A stretch of DNA of 64,000 nucleotides from the NCBI RefSeq assembly GCF_029854195.1, contig NZ_CP122960.1:998001-1062000 (forward strand), read 5' to 3'. Of the stretch, positions 1 through 8,691 are shown one piece after another. Every line of letters starts with the position of its first letter. Position 1 is the first letter of the stretch. The position numbers and the translations under genes were made by a program. The DNA comes from Amylibacter sp. IMCC11727. GTDB lineage: Bacteria > Pseudomonadota > Alphaproteobacteria > Rhodobacterales > Rhodobacteraceae. The notes below the pieces were generated by a model. That model worked only from the letters and a program-made list of their open reading frames with translations, searched no databases and was not told the DNA's origin.

Positions 1-1077
1 AAAGCCGTTGCGAGTGGCCATATCGACCGCTTCGAGAGTCTCGGTGAGCGTGCCGATTTGGTTCACCTTTACAAGGATCGAGTTGGCTGAGCCGTTGGCG
101 ATGCCCTGTTCCAAACGTTTGGTGTTTGTCACAAACAGATCGTCGCCCACGAGTTGGCAGCGGTCGCCGATTTTGTCTGTGAGGGATTTCCAGCCGTCCC
201 AATCGTCTTCGTGCATGCCGTCCTCGATTGAGATGATCGGGTAGGTGTCCACGAGGTTGGCGAGGTAATCGGCGTTTTCGGCAGAGGAGAGTTTTTTGCC
301 TTCACCTTTGTAGTTGTAGATGCCGTCTTCGTAATATTCAGAGGCCGCGCAATCGAGCGCGAGGTAGATGTCTTCGCCCGGTTTGTAGCCTGCTTTTTCG
401 ATGGATTTCATGATGAAATCGAGCGCATCCGTGGTGGAGTTGAGGTTCGGGGCAAAGCCGCCTTCATCACCCACACCTGTATTGTGGCCTGCGGCGGAGA
501 GTTCTTTTTTCAAAGTGTGGAACACTTCAGCGCCCATGCGGATCGCTTCGCGGATGTTTTTCGCGGAGACGGGCATGATCATGAATTCTTGGATATCAAT
601 CGGGTTATCCGCGTGTTCGCCGCCGTTGATGATGTTCATCATTGGTACGGGCAACATGCGCGCGGATGTGCCGCCGATGTAGCGGTAGAGTGATTGGTTG
701 AGCGAGCCAGCGGCAGCCTTGGCCACGGCCATAGACACGCCAAGGATGGCGTTTGCCCCGAGGCGGGATTTGTTTTCAGTGCCGTCGAGTTTCAGCATCA
801 CATTGTCGATCACCAATTGGCGTGTGGCGTCATAGCCGATCAGGGCTTCTGCGATTTCGCCGTTTACGGAATCGACCGCTTTCAACACGCCTTTGCCAAG
901 GTAACGGTCTTTGTCGCCGTCGCGCAGTTCAACCGCTTCGTGTGCGCCTGTGGAAGCGCCCGATGGAACCGCAGCGCGGCCCCATGTGCCATCTTCCAAT
1001 AGAACGTCAACTTCGACTGTTGGGTTGCCACGGCTGTCAAGGATTTCGCGGGCGGTGATTTCGATAATTGCAGGCAT
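1..1077 (-). CDS. eno: Enolase (phosphopyruvate hydratase), C-terminus beyond window
   Basis: Interconverts 2-phosphoglycerate and phosphoenolpyruvate in glycolysis. The minus strand reads from ATG at 1077 and is still open at base 1, so about 359 of the usual 425 or so residues are present. The N-terminus reads MPAIIEITAREILDSRGNPT, the classical enolase start. It is followed by the SGASTG loop, GEHADN, and the metal-binding VGDEGGFAPN and SIEDGM segments. AAAGAGGT lies just upstream of the ATG as a ribosome binding site. Identity is certain; only the C-terminal part with the last active-site residues is missing because of the window edge. Confidence 0.98.
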   Translation of the reverse strand, partial: MPAIIEITAREILDSRGNPTVEVDVLLEDGTWGRAAVPSGASTGAHEAVELRDGDKDRYLGKGVLKAVDSVNGEIAEALIGYDATRQLVIDNVMLKLDGTENKSRLGANAILGVSMAVAKAAAGSLNQSLYRYIGGTSARMLPVPMMNIINGGEHADNPIDIQEFMIMPVSAKNIREAIRMGAEVFHTLKKELSAAGHNTGVGDEGGFAPNLNSTTDALDFIMKSIEKAGYKPGEDIYLALDCAASEYYEDGIYNYKGEGKKLSSAENADYLANLVDTYPIISIEDGMHEDDWDGWKSLTDKIGDRCQLVGDDLFVTNTKRLEQGIANGSANSILVKVNQIGTLTETLEAVDMATRNGF

Positions 1078-1196
1078 TGGGACCTCTTTTAAAAGCGTTG
1101 CTGTCGTTTAACGTGGTTAAGCGTCTGATTGAAGGGGTTGGGGCTTTATGTCTCGGGGGTGGGGGCTGTGCCGCCGCAAAAGCGACGAAAACTGGC

Positions 1197-2114
1197 CTAG
1201 GATTGGGTTTCAGTGGGTGTTTTTTGTTTTTGGCTTTCGCGCAGCCAGACGTAGAGCCCAGCTGCAACAATGATAGCGGCCCCGGACAGAATGCGTGGTG
1301 TCAGGGTTTCACCGAAGATTACTGCGGACAGGATGAAGGCAAAGACAATGCGCGAATACCGAAACGGTGCAACGGCAGACACATCGCCAATGCGCATGGC
1401 GGCGGTGACGGCGAAGTAGCCAACGCAGGCAAAGGTGATGAGCCCGACCAGCAAGATCCATGCCGTGGTGGTGGGAACGACCCAAGCATCGCCAAAAAAC
1501 GCCAGCACTGCGGCCGCAGCGATAACGGCGGCAAAGCCCCATGTGGCTGCTTGCAGGTTTGGCACGTCTTTGGGGATAAAACGCGTGGCCAAATCCCGCC
1601 CTGCCAATCCTGTTACACCGACCAGCGCGAGGACAGCGCCTGCTGGATTTGCTTCGAGTAGGTTGGTGTCGGTGCCAGTGGGGTTCAGGATCACCAGCAC
1701 ACCGATGAGGCCAGCGAAAATCGCGGACCAGCGCCGCCAGCTGACATTTTCGCGTAATAGAATGGCCGCGCCGAGAGTGACGAGCAGAGGGGCCACTTGG
1801 AGGATGGAGGAGGCGACGGAGAAATCGAGCAGGGTCAGCGCCATGAGAAAGCCGCAGGTGGCGACGATTTCAGATATGGCGCGCGCCAGCACGGCAGGGT
1901 GATAGATGCGTGCCGAGACCAGCGGGATGCCTTTGGCTCGTGTGATGATGGCAAACACCGCTGTGCCCCCCACGCCGAGTGCCGCGAGGACTTGGGACGC
2001 GGGCAGGTGGGCGGAGGTGAGTTTGATAAAACTGTCAGCGGTGGCGAATGTGGCCATGGACAGCACCATCAACGCAATGGCGCGCAAGGTGTCAGAGGCG
2101 GGTGGGCGGCTCAC
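1197..2114 (-). CDS. EamA-type drug/metabolite transporter (DMT superfamily)
   Basis: A 305-residue integral membrane protein with about ten predicted transmembrane helices arranged as two EamA repeats, the usual length and fold of the DMT family. The family exports small metabolites, amino acids or drugs across the inner membrane; the substrate cannot be read from sequence. The second half has the typical stretch around SAVAPFRYSRIVFAFILS and GETLTP. Its ATG overlaps the stop of the Fur-family gene by four bases (ATGA), so the two are co-transcribed with the regulator first. Confidence 0.88.
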   Translation of the reverse strand: MSRPPASDTLRAIALMVLSMATFATADSFIKLTSAHLPASQVLAALGVGGTAVFAIITRAKGIPLVSARIYHPAVLARAISEIVATCGFLMALTLLDFSVASSILQVAPLLVTLGAAILLRENVSWRRWSAIFAGLIGVLVILNPTGTDTNLLEANPAGAVLALVGVTGLAGRDLATRFIPKDVPNLQAATWGFAAVIAAAAVLAFFGDAWVVPTTTAWILLVGLITFACVGYFAVTAAMRIGDVSAVAPFRYSRIVFAFILSAVIFGETLTPRILSGAAIIVAAGLYVWLRESQKQKTPTETQS

Positions 2115-2533
2115 TTTTTGTCCTTCGGGACGCCGTAAAGCTCCAGTTTGTGACCGCGCAGGGTGTAGCCGAGTTTGGCGGCGATGCGTTCTTGCAGTTC
2201 TTCGATTTCAGGATCGACGAATTCAATCACTTGGCCTGTGGTCAGATCAATCAGGTGGTCGTGGTGATCGCGCTCTGCGTCTTCGTAGCGGGCGCGGCCA
2301 TCGCCAAATTCAAGCCGTTCCAGAATGCCGCTTTCTTCGAACAGTTTTACGGTGCGATAGACGGTGGCAATGGAAATGCTGGCGTCTTGTGCCGCGGCGC
2401 GGGCGTAGAGCTCTTCCACATCGGGGTGATCGGTGCTGTTTTGCAAGACCCGCGCAATCACACGCCGCTGCTCGGTCATACGCAGGCCCGCAGCCTCGCA
2501 GCGTTGAATGATGGTGGGTGTTGTGCGATCCAT
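2111..2533 (-). CDS. fur: Fur-family metalloregulator (Fur/Mur type)
   Basis: A 140-residue cytoplasmic transcriptional repressor. Residues 1-80 form the winged helix (LRMTEQRRVIARVL, SIATVYRTVKLFEESG). Residues 85-140 form the dimerisation and metal-binding domain, with the HHDHLIDL segment and GHKLELYGV. The C-terminal CxxC zinc pair of enterobacterial Fur is absent, as is usual in alphaproteobacterial Fur/Mur proteins, which respond to iron or manganese. Irr is less likely because the HHDHLID-VIEF-DPEIE pattern is that of Fur/Mur. Co-transcribed with the downstream DMT transporter through a 4-base overlap, so that transporter may belong to its regulon or simply be translationally coupled. 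Confidence 0.9.
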   Translation of the reverse strand: MDRTTPTIIQRCEAAGLRMTEQRRVIARVLQNSTDHPDVEELYARAAAQDASISIATVYRTVKLFEESGILERLEFGDGRARYEDAERDHHDHLIDLTTGQVIEFVDPEIEELQERIAAKLGYTLRGHKLELYGVPKDKK

Positions 2534-2659
2534 GTGGCGGTTTTAGCGGGTGAGCAGAAGGGTGCAAGTGGATAACGGTAACGGGGGTGGTGGTGTTTGT
2601 GTGCAGGCTTATCCTGCGAGGGTAATTTCCGCCAAATGTGGTGGTTTTGACCCTGAAAC

Positions 2660-2690
2660 CAAAAAACGGGCAGATTGCTCTGCCCGCCGT
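2660..2690 (-). terminator. Rho-independent terminator of the DUF995 gene
   Basis: On the minus strand an 8-bp stem (CGGGCAGA, loop TTGC-complement, TCTGCCCG; plus positions 2667-2674 and 2679-2686) is followed by six T residues. It lies about 25 bases beyond the stop codon of the secreted DUF995 protein at 2714. Confidence 0.85.
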
Positions 2691-2713
2691 TTTGGGTTGA
2701 AAATGTATTGAGA

Positions 2714-3541
2714 CTATACCTTATTTTTGGGGCCCATGTACCAGTAGCTGCCTTTGCCTTTGTCAGATGTGCCTTTGAAAAATGTCCCATTGCCTTTCCA
2801 TGACTGGCACACTTCTTTCTTTTGCCCATCGAGAACGCGGCAGAGATAGGACCCTTTCCATTTCCATGTGGCGCTGAATTTGCGACCGTTCCATTGCCCG
2901 CTATAAGTTCCATCTGCGTTGTAAGTCAGGTGGTTCTTTTTGGTGACCCACAGCTTTTTGCCCACAACTGATGACACGAAGTCACCAGATGTTTTGATTG
3001 GTTTCATAGATGCCTCTGCTGCGACGGCGCCGCGATTAAGACCCTCTGTGCGGGCCACTCGGGCATAGGATTTGGCAATCTTGTTGCCTGATTTTAGGTT
3101 TTTTGACGGGCCGTTTGGTCCGACAATCTGCCACCATTCGTTTTTACGTTCTGCTTTGGATTTATTGGAATGGTCGTTGACCCAAATAGACCCATCACTG
3201 GTCTGGAGGTGCCAGGTGCAATTGTCGCCTTTGGAATTTTTGTTCGGGCTCGCCTGACCGCCCTTGATGTAAAATACGGTTTTGCACAGATCGCCGTTCT
3301 TGGAGACTTTCCAAGTACCTTGTCCGATGCTCTTTTCCCAGACTTCCCGCATGGCCCCGTTTGCGGCGAAGTAGATGCCGCCTTTGGACCAAATCTGTGT
3401 TTTGCCCGCATAAAGCTGTTTGATTGTTGCTGCCGAAACCCGTTTGCCGTTTTTCGGTTTCGGATCCGCAAAAGCGGCCCCTGTTGACACGACTAGCGCC
3501 GCAGAAATGAGTGCTGATGAAACAAATTTTGAAATAGACAT
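2714..3541 (-). CDS. Secreted protein with two DUF995-like repeats
   Basis: 275 residues with a Sec signal peptide (MSISKFVSSALISAALVVST..AFA, cleavage near residue 25). Two related segments follow, at about 41-118 and 185-270. Each begins with a GKT/GKKLW element and an aromatic-glycine strand (IYFAANG; LTYNADGTYSG), then GTWKV or ATWKWKGSYLC with paired cysteines (C86/C108 and C234/C245), as in DUF995 proteins of alphaproteobacteria. Function is unknown; a periplasmic or secreted beta-rich fold is inferred. Monocistronic with its own terminator. Composition is more AT-rich than flanking housekeeping genes. Confidence 0.75.
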   Translation of the reverse strand: MSISKFVSSALISAALVVSTGAAFADPKPKNGKRVSAATIKQLYAGKTQIWSKGGIYFAANGAMREVWEKSIGQGTWKVSKNGDLCKTVFYIKGGQASPNKNSKGDNCTWHLQTSDGSIWVNDHSNKSKAERKNEWWQIVGPNGPSKNLKSGNKIAKSYARVARTEGLNRGAVAAEASMKPIKTSGDFVSSVVGKKLWVTKKNHLTYNADGTYSGQWNGRKFSATWKWKGSYLCRVLDGQKKEVCQSWKGNGTFFKGTSDKGKGSYWYMGPKNKV

Positions 3542-3629
3542 GAAGGCTCCTTTGAAAATCGCATGCTGCTGTTTTCAAAGGATCGCATTGACCTGAAAAT
3601 TAGTAAAACTGGGATTGTGCCCGCTTACC

Positions 3630-5069
3630 CTATTTGGGGTACGTCGCTGCAATGAGTTGCATTGTCCGTCTAAACGGCTCTCCTTGAGTCAGGTGGCCCA
3701 TGTTTGGAATTATGTTGGGTTTTGTGCCTGTCACGGTTTCGGCAAGGGCAATCAAGTCATCTTGGTGATGCACAACGTCATCTTCCCCATGCCAAAAGGT
3801 TTTAGGCATCAATAGAGCTTTGGCGCGATGCCAGGAAAAGTGGATCTGCGACAGGTAATCATATTTCATGGAGTCGATCGAATTGTGGATCGCAAACATC
3901 AGCCGTTCTGCGCGGGCATTTGATGCAAAGTCGGATTTTAGTTGCGCCTGATCGGGTGTGCTTTCGCCAAAGATACGTTTGAGTGTTTTTTCAACGCTGC
4001 TTTGTTTGCGGAGCCCCGACAAAATATGCCGTGCGGCCAGCAGCGCAAGGCCGCCGTTTCGTTTGAAATTACGGGTCAGGAAATCCCCAAAATAGGCGTC
4101 GCGTGTTTTGTTTTTTCCTGCGGAAAAACAGGTGGCCACGTAGTCAATTTCGGAAACGTAGTCTGGATATTTCCGTGCATATTCCGTGGCATATGCACCC
4201 GAAGACACCAAAGCGATCAGCGGGACAGCGTCTTCGGTTACGGTTTGTCGCAAGGCTTCAATGTCGTTTACGGCGGTGTCGCAGTGATCTTGCCATGACA
4301 CTGAGCGTTCCTTTTGCACGCAAAGGCAGCCCGTACGGATTGGCCAAAGGGTGCGCCAACCCAGCGTGTGAAACAGGGCCACATCTTTGGCAGAGATGTT
4401 GGGGAACACCATGGAGTGTAAAACCATCACAGGTTTGCCTGTGAGGGGCCCGATATCAAGGTAGCGCACGGTATGTCCGTTTGCGTGATTTACGGTGCCG
4501 CATCGAATGCCACTGGGCAAAAAATCTTGATAGCTGCTCCACGTATCTTTGTGACCATCGAGCGTGCTGGTCAGGGTGTCTCGCAGGATCTGAAACTTGG
4601 TGCTGGACAGGCTGAACAATTCAATTTGGCTTTTCACGCCAAGTTTTTTGAAGATGCTTTGAAGTTGTTTGCGCCGTGTAGCGGTCGTTATGGCTGCTTT
4701 TGTTGCGCTGTCTTCTAAGCTGAGCCCAGCGGATAAATCCAACAAGAGGGTGAACTCTGCATCGGTCAAGACGCCGTCTGTCGAGGAGTTGAAAAGCGTG
4801 CGAATGGCGTCTGTAGACAGTTCAAACGCATCGTTCTGGGATGGGCGGACAATCGCAATTCTGTTTGCGCCACAAGATACGATGGGCCAATGATGGTCTG
4901 TCCGCAGGTCGGACATGGGTGTCAGCCAGACTGGGACGTCGTTCCACCACAACGCGGGAAGCCGATCCATATCACCAATTTGCGCGCTGAACTGACTGAG
5001 ACCGTCGTGCGTGACGTCAATCGTTGACGAGAGAACGCTTAGGGCTTCGGAGTGTGAAAGGTCGTTCAT
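3630..5069 (-). CDS. LuxR-type HTH fused to an alpha/beta hydrolase
   Basis: A 479-residue cytoplasmic protein. Residues 100-155 match a LuxR/GerE helix-turn-helix (LTDAEFTLLLDLSAGLS, then RRKQLQSIFKKLG). Residues 195-475 form an alpha/beta-hydrolase domain: the oxyanion strand PVMVLHSMVFP, a probable nucleophile S289 in LVSSG, an acid in HGEDD (430-431) and H459 in NMGHL. The family nucleophile elbow GxSxG has Leu in place of the first Gly. A transcription factor that senses a small ester or lactone-like ligand through the hydrolase fold is inferred. The order HTH-then-hydrolase is opposite to most LuxR proteins, whose HTH is C-terminal. No partner gene is adjacent. Confidence 0.75.
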   Translation of the reverse strand: MNDLSHSEALSVLSSTIDVTHDGLSQFSAQIGDMDRLPALWWNDVPVWLTPMSDLRTDHHWPIVSCGANRIAIVRPSQNDAFELSTDAIRTLFNSSTDGVLTDAEFTLLLDLSAGLSLEDSATKAAITTATRRKQLQSIFKKLGVKSQIELFSLSSTKFQILRDTLTSTLDGHKDTWSSYQDFLPSGIRCGTVNHANGHTVRYLDIGPLTGKPVMVLHSMVFPNISAKDVALFHTLGWRTLWPIRTGCLCVQKERSVSWQDHCDTAVNDIEALRQTVTEDAVPLIALVSSGAYATEYARKYPDYVSEIDYVATCFSAGKNKTRDAYFGDFLTRNFKRNGGLALLAARHILSGLRKQSSVEKTLKRIFGESTPDQAQLKSDFASNARAERLMFAIHNSIDSMKYDYLSQIHFSWHRAKALLMPKTFWHGEDDVVHHQDDLIALAETVTGTKPNIIPNMGHLTQGEPFRRTMQLIAATYPK

Positions 5070-5184
5070 GTATGAACCAAAAGGTGGAGTAGAGCGAAAT
5101 AGATTGGTTGGACTATAGAGATGTGATCCTGGATTGCATAGGATTTACACGGATTGTCTCTTTTCCGACTTCACGTATAAGGAT

Positions 5185-6453
5185 TTATAACAAATCAGGC
5201 TCCCGCCCCAATCGCCGTGCCAGTGGCGCGATCGTTAGGCCTTGGACGATGATGCTGAACAGGACCACGATGTAGGTCATCGTTAGCATGATGGGTTTCC
5301 ATTCATTGTCGGGCAGGGTGAGGACGAGGGCGACGGAGATGCCGCCTTTTAGGCCGCCCCAGGTCATGATCGGGATCACGTCTTTGGGTTCGGATTTGAA
5401 TGGTTTGAGGATCATGATCGGCACCACCACGGCGGCAAAGCGGGCGATGAGGGCGACGACGATGGCGAGCAAGCCGCCCCAGAGGGCTTCGATGTTGAAG
5501 GCAACGGCGAAGACTTCGACGCCGATCAGCAGGAACAACAGCGCGTTGAGGATTTCGTCTATCAAGGACCAGAACGCATCGAGGTATTTACGGGTTTCTT
5601 TGGACATGCCGTATTTCACGCCCACATCGCCGATGAACAGCCCAGCCACCACGGCCATGATCGGGCCTGACAGGTGCAGGTACACGGCGAGTTGGTAGCC
5701 GCCAAAGGCGAGGCCGAGGGAGAGCAGCACTTCGAGTGGGTAATCATCAATGCGGCGCATCACGGCGAATGTGAGGTAGCCAAGAATACCGCCAAGGGCC
5801 GCGCCGCCCAATGCTTCTTGGGCAAAAAGGCCAGCGACGGAGGCAAATGTTGCTTCGGACCCGCCGCCGCCATGGGACGCTACGTTGGCCGCAGGAAAGG
5901 CGAGGCCGACGAGGACGAGGAAGACGACGTATGCAACACCATCATTAAACAGGCTTTCGCCTGCGATTTTGGTTTCAAGGGATTTGCGTAAGTTTGCTTC
6001 GCGCAAGACACCCAGAACAGCCACGGGATCGGTTGGGGAAATCAGTGCGCCAAACACCAGTGCGATCAGCAATGGCATGCCCAGCGCGAAGGTGAAGGTA
6101 AAGCCGACAATGGCAGTGGAGAGGCCAACGCCGATGGTGGCCATGAGCATCACCACCCATGCCTGTTGGCGCAAATCGCCGAGTTTTACGTGCAATGCCC
6201 CCGCAAAAAGCAGCAGGCCGAGCATGCCTTCGAGCAAAGCGGTGGAGAATTCGAGGTCTTCGACAAACACTTTGATGGTGCCGCGCATGCCAAGGGCAGG
6301 GAAAAACGCATCGCCGAGCATGACGGCAAGGGAAGCCAGCAGCGCGACGACCAGAATGCCGATGGCAGAGGGCAGTTTGAAGAACAGGTAATTGATGGCT
6401 CCGAATACGCCCGCAAGGACAATAAGAAGGGACGCGATTTGGAGTTCGTTCAT
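5185..6453 (-). CDS. CPA1-type Na+/H+ antiporter
   Basis: A 422-residue inner-membrane protein with 11-12 hydrophobic segments. It carries the Na_H_Exchanger signature ISPTDPVAVLG around residues 137-147 and the second conserved segment GESLFNDGVAYVVFL around 165-180, with the ion-binding Asp residues in both. It exchanges cytoplasmic Na+ (or K+) for protons and matters for pH and salt homeostasis in a marine bacterium. The length is short for CPA1 because no C-terminal cytoplasmic tail is present. Transcribed alone. Confidence 0.9.
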   Translation of the reverse strand: MNELQIASLLIVLAGVFGAINYLFFKLPSAIGILVVALLASLAVMLGDAFFPALGMRGTIKVFVEDLEFSTALLEGMLGLLLFAGALHVKLGDLRQQAWVVMLMATIGVGLSTAIVGFTFTFALGMPLLIALVFGALISPTDPVAVLGVLREANLRKSLETKIAGESLFNDGVAYVVFLVLVGLAFPAANVASHGGGGSEATFASVAGLFAQEALGGAALGGILGYLTFAVMRRIDDYPLEVLLSLGLAFGGYQLAVYLHLSGPIMAVVAGLFIGDVGVKYGMSKETRKYLDAFWSLIDEILNALLFLLIGVEVFAVAFNIEALWGGLLAIVVALIARFAAVVVPIMILKPFKSEPKDVIPIMTWGGLKGGISVALVLTLPDNEWKPIMLTMTYIVVLFSIIVQGLTIAPLARRLGREPDLL

Positions 6454-6527
6454 AAGATCCGCCTTAAATGTTTGGCGATCTATACCACCCGCATTTGGGA
6501 TTGATCAATGCGCGATCCAAAATGCAA

Positions 6528-6619
6528 AACGGCCACACGGGGAGGACGTGTGGCCGTTCTTTTGGGCGTAAGTATAAGCTGTACGATCCGAGGGAGGGCG
6601 GAGCGCAGCGCGATACTTA
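6528..6619 (-). ncRNA. CcsR/cuckoo-like sRNA hairpins behind DUF1127 gene 1
   Basis: On the minus strand two hairpins follow the DUF1127 stop. The first is built by TAAGTAT/ATACTTA (6613-6619 with 6569-6575) plus inner GCTG/CAGC and CCG/CGG pairs, and exposes CCCUCCCU. The second has a perfect 12-bp stem (6547-6558 with 6528-6539), loop UCCUCCC, and a T-rich run (TTTTGCATTTT) after it, so it also serves as terminator. CCUCC equals the anti-Shine-Dalgarno core of 16S rRNA. The same arrangement (DUF1127 gene followed by loops with CCUCC) is known for CcsR RNAs of Rhodobacter sphaeroides and the wider cuckoo family. Homology is inferred from architecture, not from an alignment. Confidence 0.65.
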
Positions 6620-6847
6620 GCCGTGCAAGCGAATGGTCATGCTTGCGTAATCAGGAATTTCCGAACGTGTGATGCCGATGGCTGCCAGTTGGTTGTTGTC
6701 CATACGGTTCATGGCTTGGGTCAGCTGCACGATTTGCGCGTGCTTGGAAGACAGGATCATTTTGTTGATGAATGCGTCCCAAACTGTGTTCACTGCGGAC
6801 ATCAGGGTTGTCAGAATAGGTGTGTTCTGTGCGATTGCATGAGCCAT
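6617..6847 (-). CDS. DUF1127 small RNA-binding-type protein (locus 1)
   Basis: A 76-residue protein beginning MAHAIAQNTPIL with a strong AAGGAAG ribosome binding site 6 bases before the ATG at 6847. The C-terminal half carries the DUF1127 signature in the form MDNNQLAAIGITRSEIPDY (consensus LsDreLrDIGLtRsdI). Small DUF1127 proteins are stress-induced in alphaproteobacteria; one of them, CcaF1 of Rhodobacter, binds RNA and influences processing of the CcsR RNAs encoded behind it. The gene overlaps the first hairpin of the downstream RNA. An open frame extends further upstream, but the RBS and family length favour this start. Confidence 0.85.
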   Translation of the reverse strand: MAHAIAQNTPILTTLMSAVNTVWDAFINKMILSSKHAQIVQLTQAMNRMDNNQLAAIGITRSEIPDYASMTIRLHG

Positions 6848-6878
6848 TTCGATCTTCCTTTTCTTTGCTGCACTGCAG

Positions 6879-6907
6879 AAATACGGTCGAATTGGGCCGC
6901 CTTCAAG
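6879..6907 (-). promoter_or_regulatory. RpoH-like promoter for DUF1127 gene 1
   Basis: On the minus strand CTTGAA (plus 6902-6907) is separated by 15 bases from CCGTATTT (plus 6879-6886), close to the heat-shock sigma pattern CTTGAA-N14-CCCCATnT. It lies about 32 bases before the start codon. Predicted by eye only; the resemblance is stronger in the -35 than in the -10. Confidence 0.4.
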
Positions 6908-6969
6908 AGATGCAAGTGAAAAGCCGCTATGCGTTTTTTGCAAGGTTACGCAGGGGAAAATGCGGTTGT

Positions 6970-7788
6970 TTAGGGATTGCTGCGTTGCAGCGTCAGAAAC
7001 ATGTATGGGTGCATATGTTCCAAACGTTTGGTGCGCAGCAGACGCGTGATGCCCAGCGCCTTGAGTGCTTTGCCAATGCCCCCCACAAAGGCCATGTTGT
7101 CGCGAAAGGTCTGATCCCAATTCAGCCGCTCGATGATGCGATCCGTGATATCGGGATCGATGGTTAGGCGCAGGTTGGTGTTGGGGATTTCCGCTTTTAC
7201 GGCGGAGAGTTTCACAAAGTTGAGGCTGTCCCAGAGGCCAGGCATTTTGTATTTTTCTTCGACAAATGCGATGCGGTCCGCAAAGCGTTTTGCCATTTTC
7301 GCTTTGCCGCCAAAGGTGGGGCGGTTGAAATGCGGTTCAAAGGGAAAGTCGTAGTTTGGACACAGGATGATACAAGTGCCCATTGGAGCCAGCCAGTTTT
7401 GCACGGTGTGCAGAAAGTGCCGCCAATCGGGCAGGTGTTCGAATACATTGACCAGATAGATGAAATCATAAGGCGCATCGGGGTTGAAATTCTCGTACCC
7501 TGTTTTGTGGATGGTCATTCCACGGGTGCGCAAGAAATCTGTCAGTTCGGCCAAGCCCGAAAAGCCGTCGCCAAAGGGTTCGATCCCAGTGAAGTGCAAA
7601 TCGGGACGGCGTTCTGAGAGCATGGCCATGAGGATACCGCCGCCGCAGCCGACCTCTAGCACGCGCGCACCTTGGGGGAGGGCATCGAGCGTTGGTTCGA
7701 TGGAGCGATAGGCGAAGTTTGCGCCAGACACCCAAATATCTTGCATATGGAACTGGTGTTTTTCCAGCGCCTTGAGAATTTGGCTCAT
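6970..7788 (-). CDS. Class I SAM-dependent methyltransferase
   Basis: 272 residues. Motif I VLEVGCGGGILMAML lies at about 43-57, the acidic motif II in FTGIEPFG, and motif IV in YDFIYLVNVFEHLPDW (about 109-124), the pattern of Methyltransf_11/UbiG-like enzymes. The acceptor cannot be read; the FNRPTFGGKAKMAKRFADR segment and the following LNF stretch resemble methyltransferases found in polysaccharide and lipid modification. The start codon overlaps the stop of the upstream membrane-protein gene (ATGA at 7785-7788), so the two are translationally coupled. Confidence 0.85.
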   Translation of the reverse strand: MSQILKALEKHQFHMQDIWVSGANFAYRSIEPTLDALPQGARVLEVGCGGGILMAMLSERRPDLHFTGIEPFGDGFSGLAELTDFLRTRGMTIHKTGYENFNPDAPYDFIYLVNVFEHLPDWRHFLHTVQNWLAPMGTCIILCPNYDFPFEPHFNRPTFGGKAKMAKRFADRIAFVEEKYKMPGLWDSLNFVKLSAVKAEIPNTNLRLTIDPDITDRIIERLNWDQTFRDNMAFVGGIGKALKALGITRLLRTKRLEHMHPYMFLTLQRSNP

Positions 7789-8510
7789 GACCGGTCGATC
7801 AGGTTGAGCGGTTTGAGCAGGCTGAGCTCATCAAAGTGGCCTTTGATTAACCACGCATAGGAGAATGCCCAGACGGCAACTGTTTCGGCCCAGAAGACAA
7901 GGGACCAATCGTCGACGTAGGTTTTGTAAGGGTCGATGCCCGATACTTTGACAACGGAAAAGCCAATGGCGAAAACCGCCGAGAGGATGATGATCCAGCC
8001 GCACCGCGTATAGGTTTTGCGCCGTGAGGGATTGTTGGTTTGCGCAAACCGAACGAAGCAGAATGCGGCCAAACACAAAAGGAACAGGATGGCGCAGACG
8101 TAATGGGCAAGGCTGGTGGCTTTGATGCCCATAATCGTTTGCGCGAAGGTGGTTTCCACTTGGTTCAGGGTCTCGTTGGGAAACAGCGCCACGCCAAAGG
8201 CCATGATCCCTGCAAATGTGGCCAGAAGGTTATCGGAAAACGGTTCCCCTTCTTTACGTTCGTAGCCTTGGTAGGACACCAGAAACACGCCGATGGTGAT
8301 CAAGACCCCAACGTAAACGTCACGCAGGACCGTGTGATAGAAATCAGAGATAGAGGGTTCCAGTTCGGCCCGTGTGAGCAATGCGCCAAAGATAAGGACC
8401 AGTGGCAGCGCAAAGCCAAGATAGCCGAGCAGGCGGCGTACGCGATAAAAGCTTTCAGTGATTTCACGGACGTTGGCATCTGGTTTTGTCGGGATTTTAG
8501 GTGAAGGCAT
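7785..8510 (-). CDS. Integral membrane protein of unknown function
   Basis: 241 residues with six hydrophobic segments (around 27-46, 66-84, 95-113, 133-155, 173-192, 210-228) and a charged N-terminus. No catalytic motif was recognised. It is the first gene of a two-gene unit with the methyltransferase at 6970-7788, joined by an ATGA overlap, so it may act on or transport the methylated product. Divergent from the desaturase gene. I do not recognise the family; DUF998-like proteins have a similar topology but no firm match is claimed. Confidence 0.7.
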   Translation of the reverse strand: MPSPKIPTKPDANVREITESFYRVRRLLGYLGFALPLVLIFGALLTRAELEPSISDFYHTVLRDVYVGVLITIGVFLVSYQGYERKEGEPFSDNLLATFAGIMAFGVALFPNETLNQVETTFAQTIMGIKATSLAHYVCAILFLLCLAAFCFVRFAQTNNPSRRKTYTRCGWIIILSAVFAIGFSVVKVSGIDPYKTYVDDWSLVFWAETVAVWAFSYAWLIKGHFDELSLLKPLNLIDRS

Positions 8511-8691
8511 TGAGTTTTATCTGTTCTTAAAATGAAGGTTAAACGAAGTAGACCTGTTCTGATTTGTTTGTCAATTCTAGTGAAATTCACATCACTATTG
8601 CGCATGATGCCCTTAACCTATTAAGTAGAGTGTGCGTCGCGTATTTCCATGGCGCGTTGATTACGTATTTTAAAATAGGCGGGCTCGGACA

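Noticed and set aside
7570..7600. GGTTCGATCCC string resembling a tRNA T-arm
   Set aside because: Lies inside the methyltransferase gene and no cloverleaf can be drawn around it.
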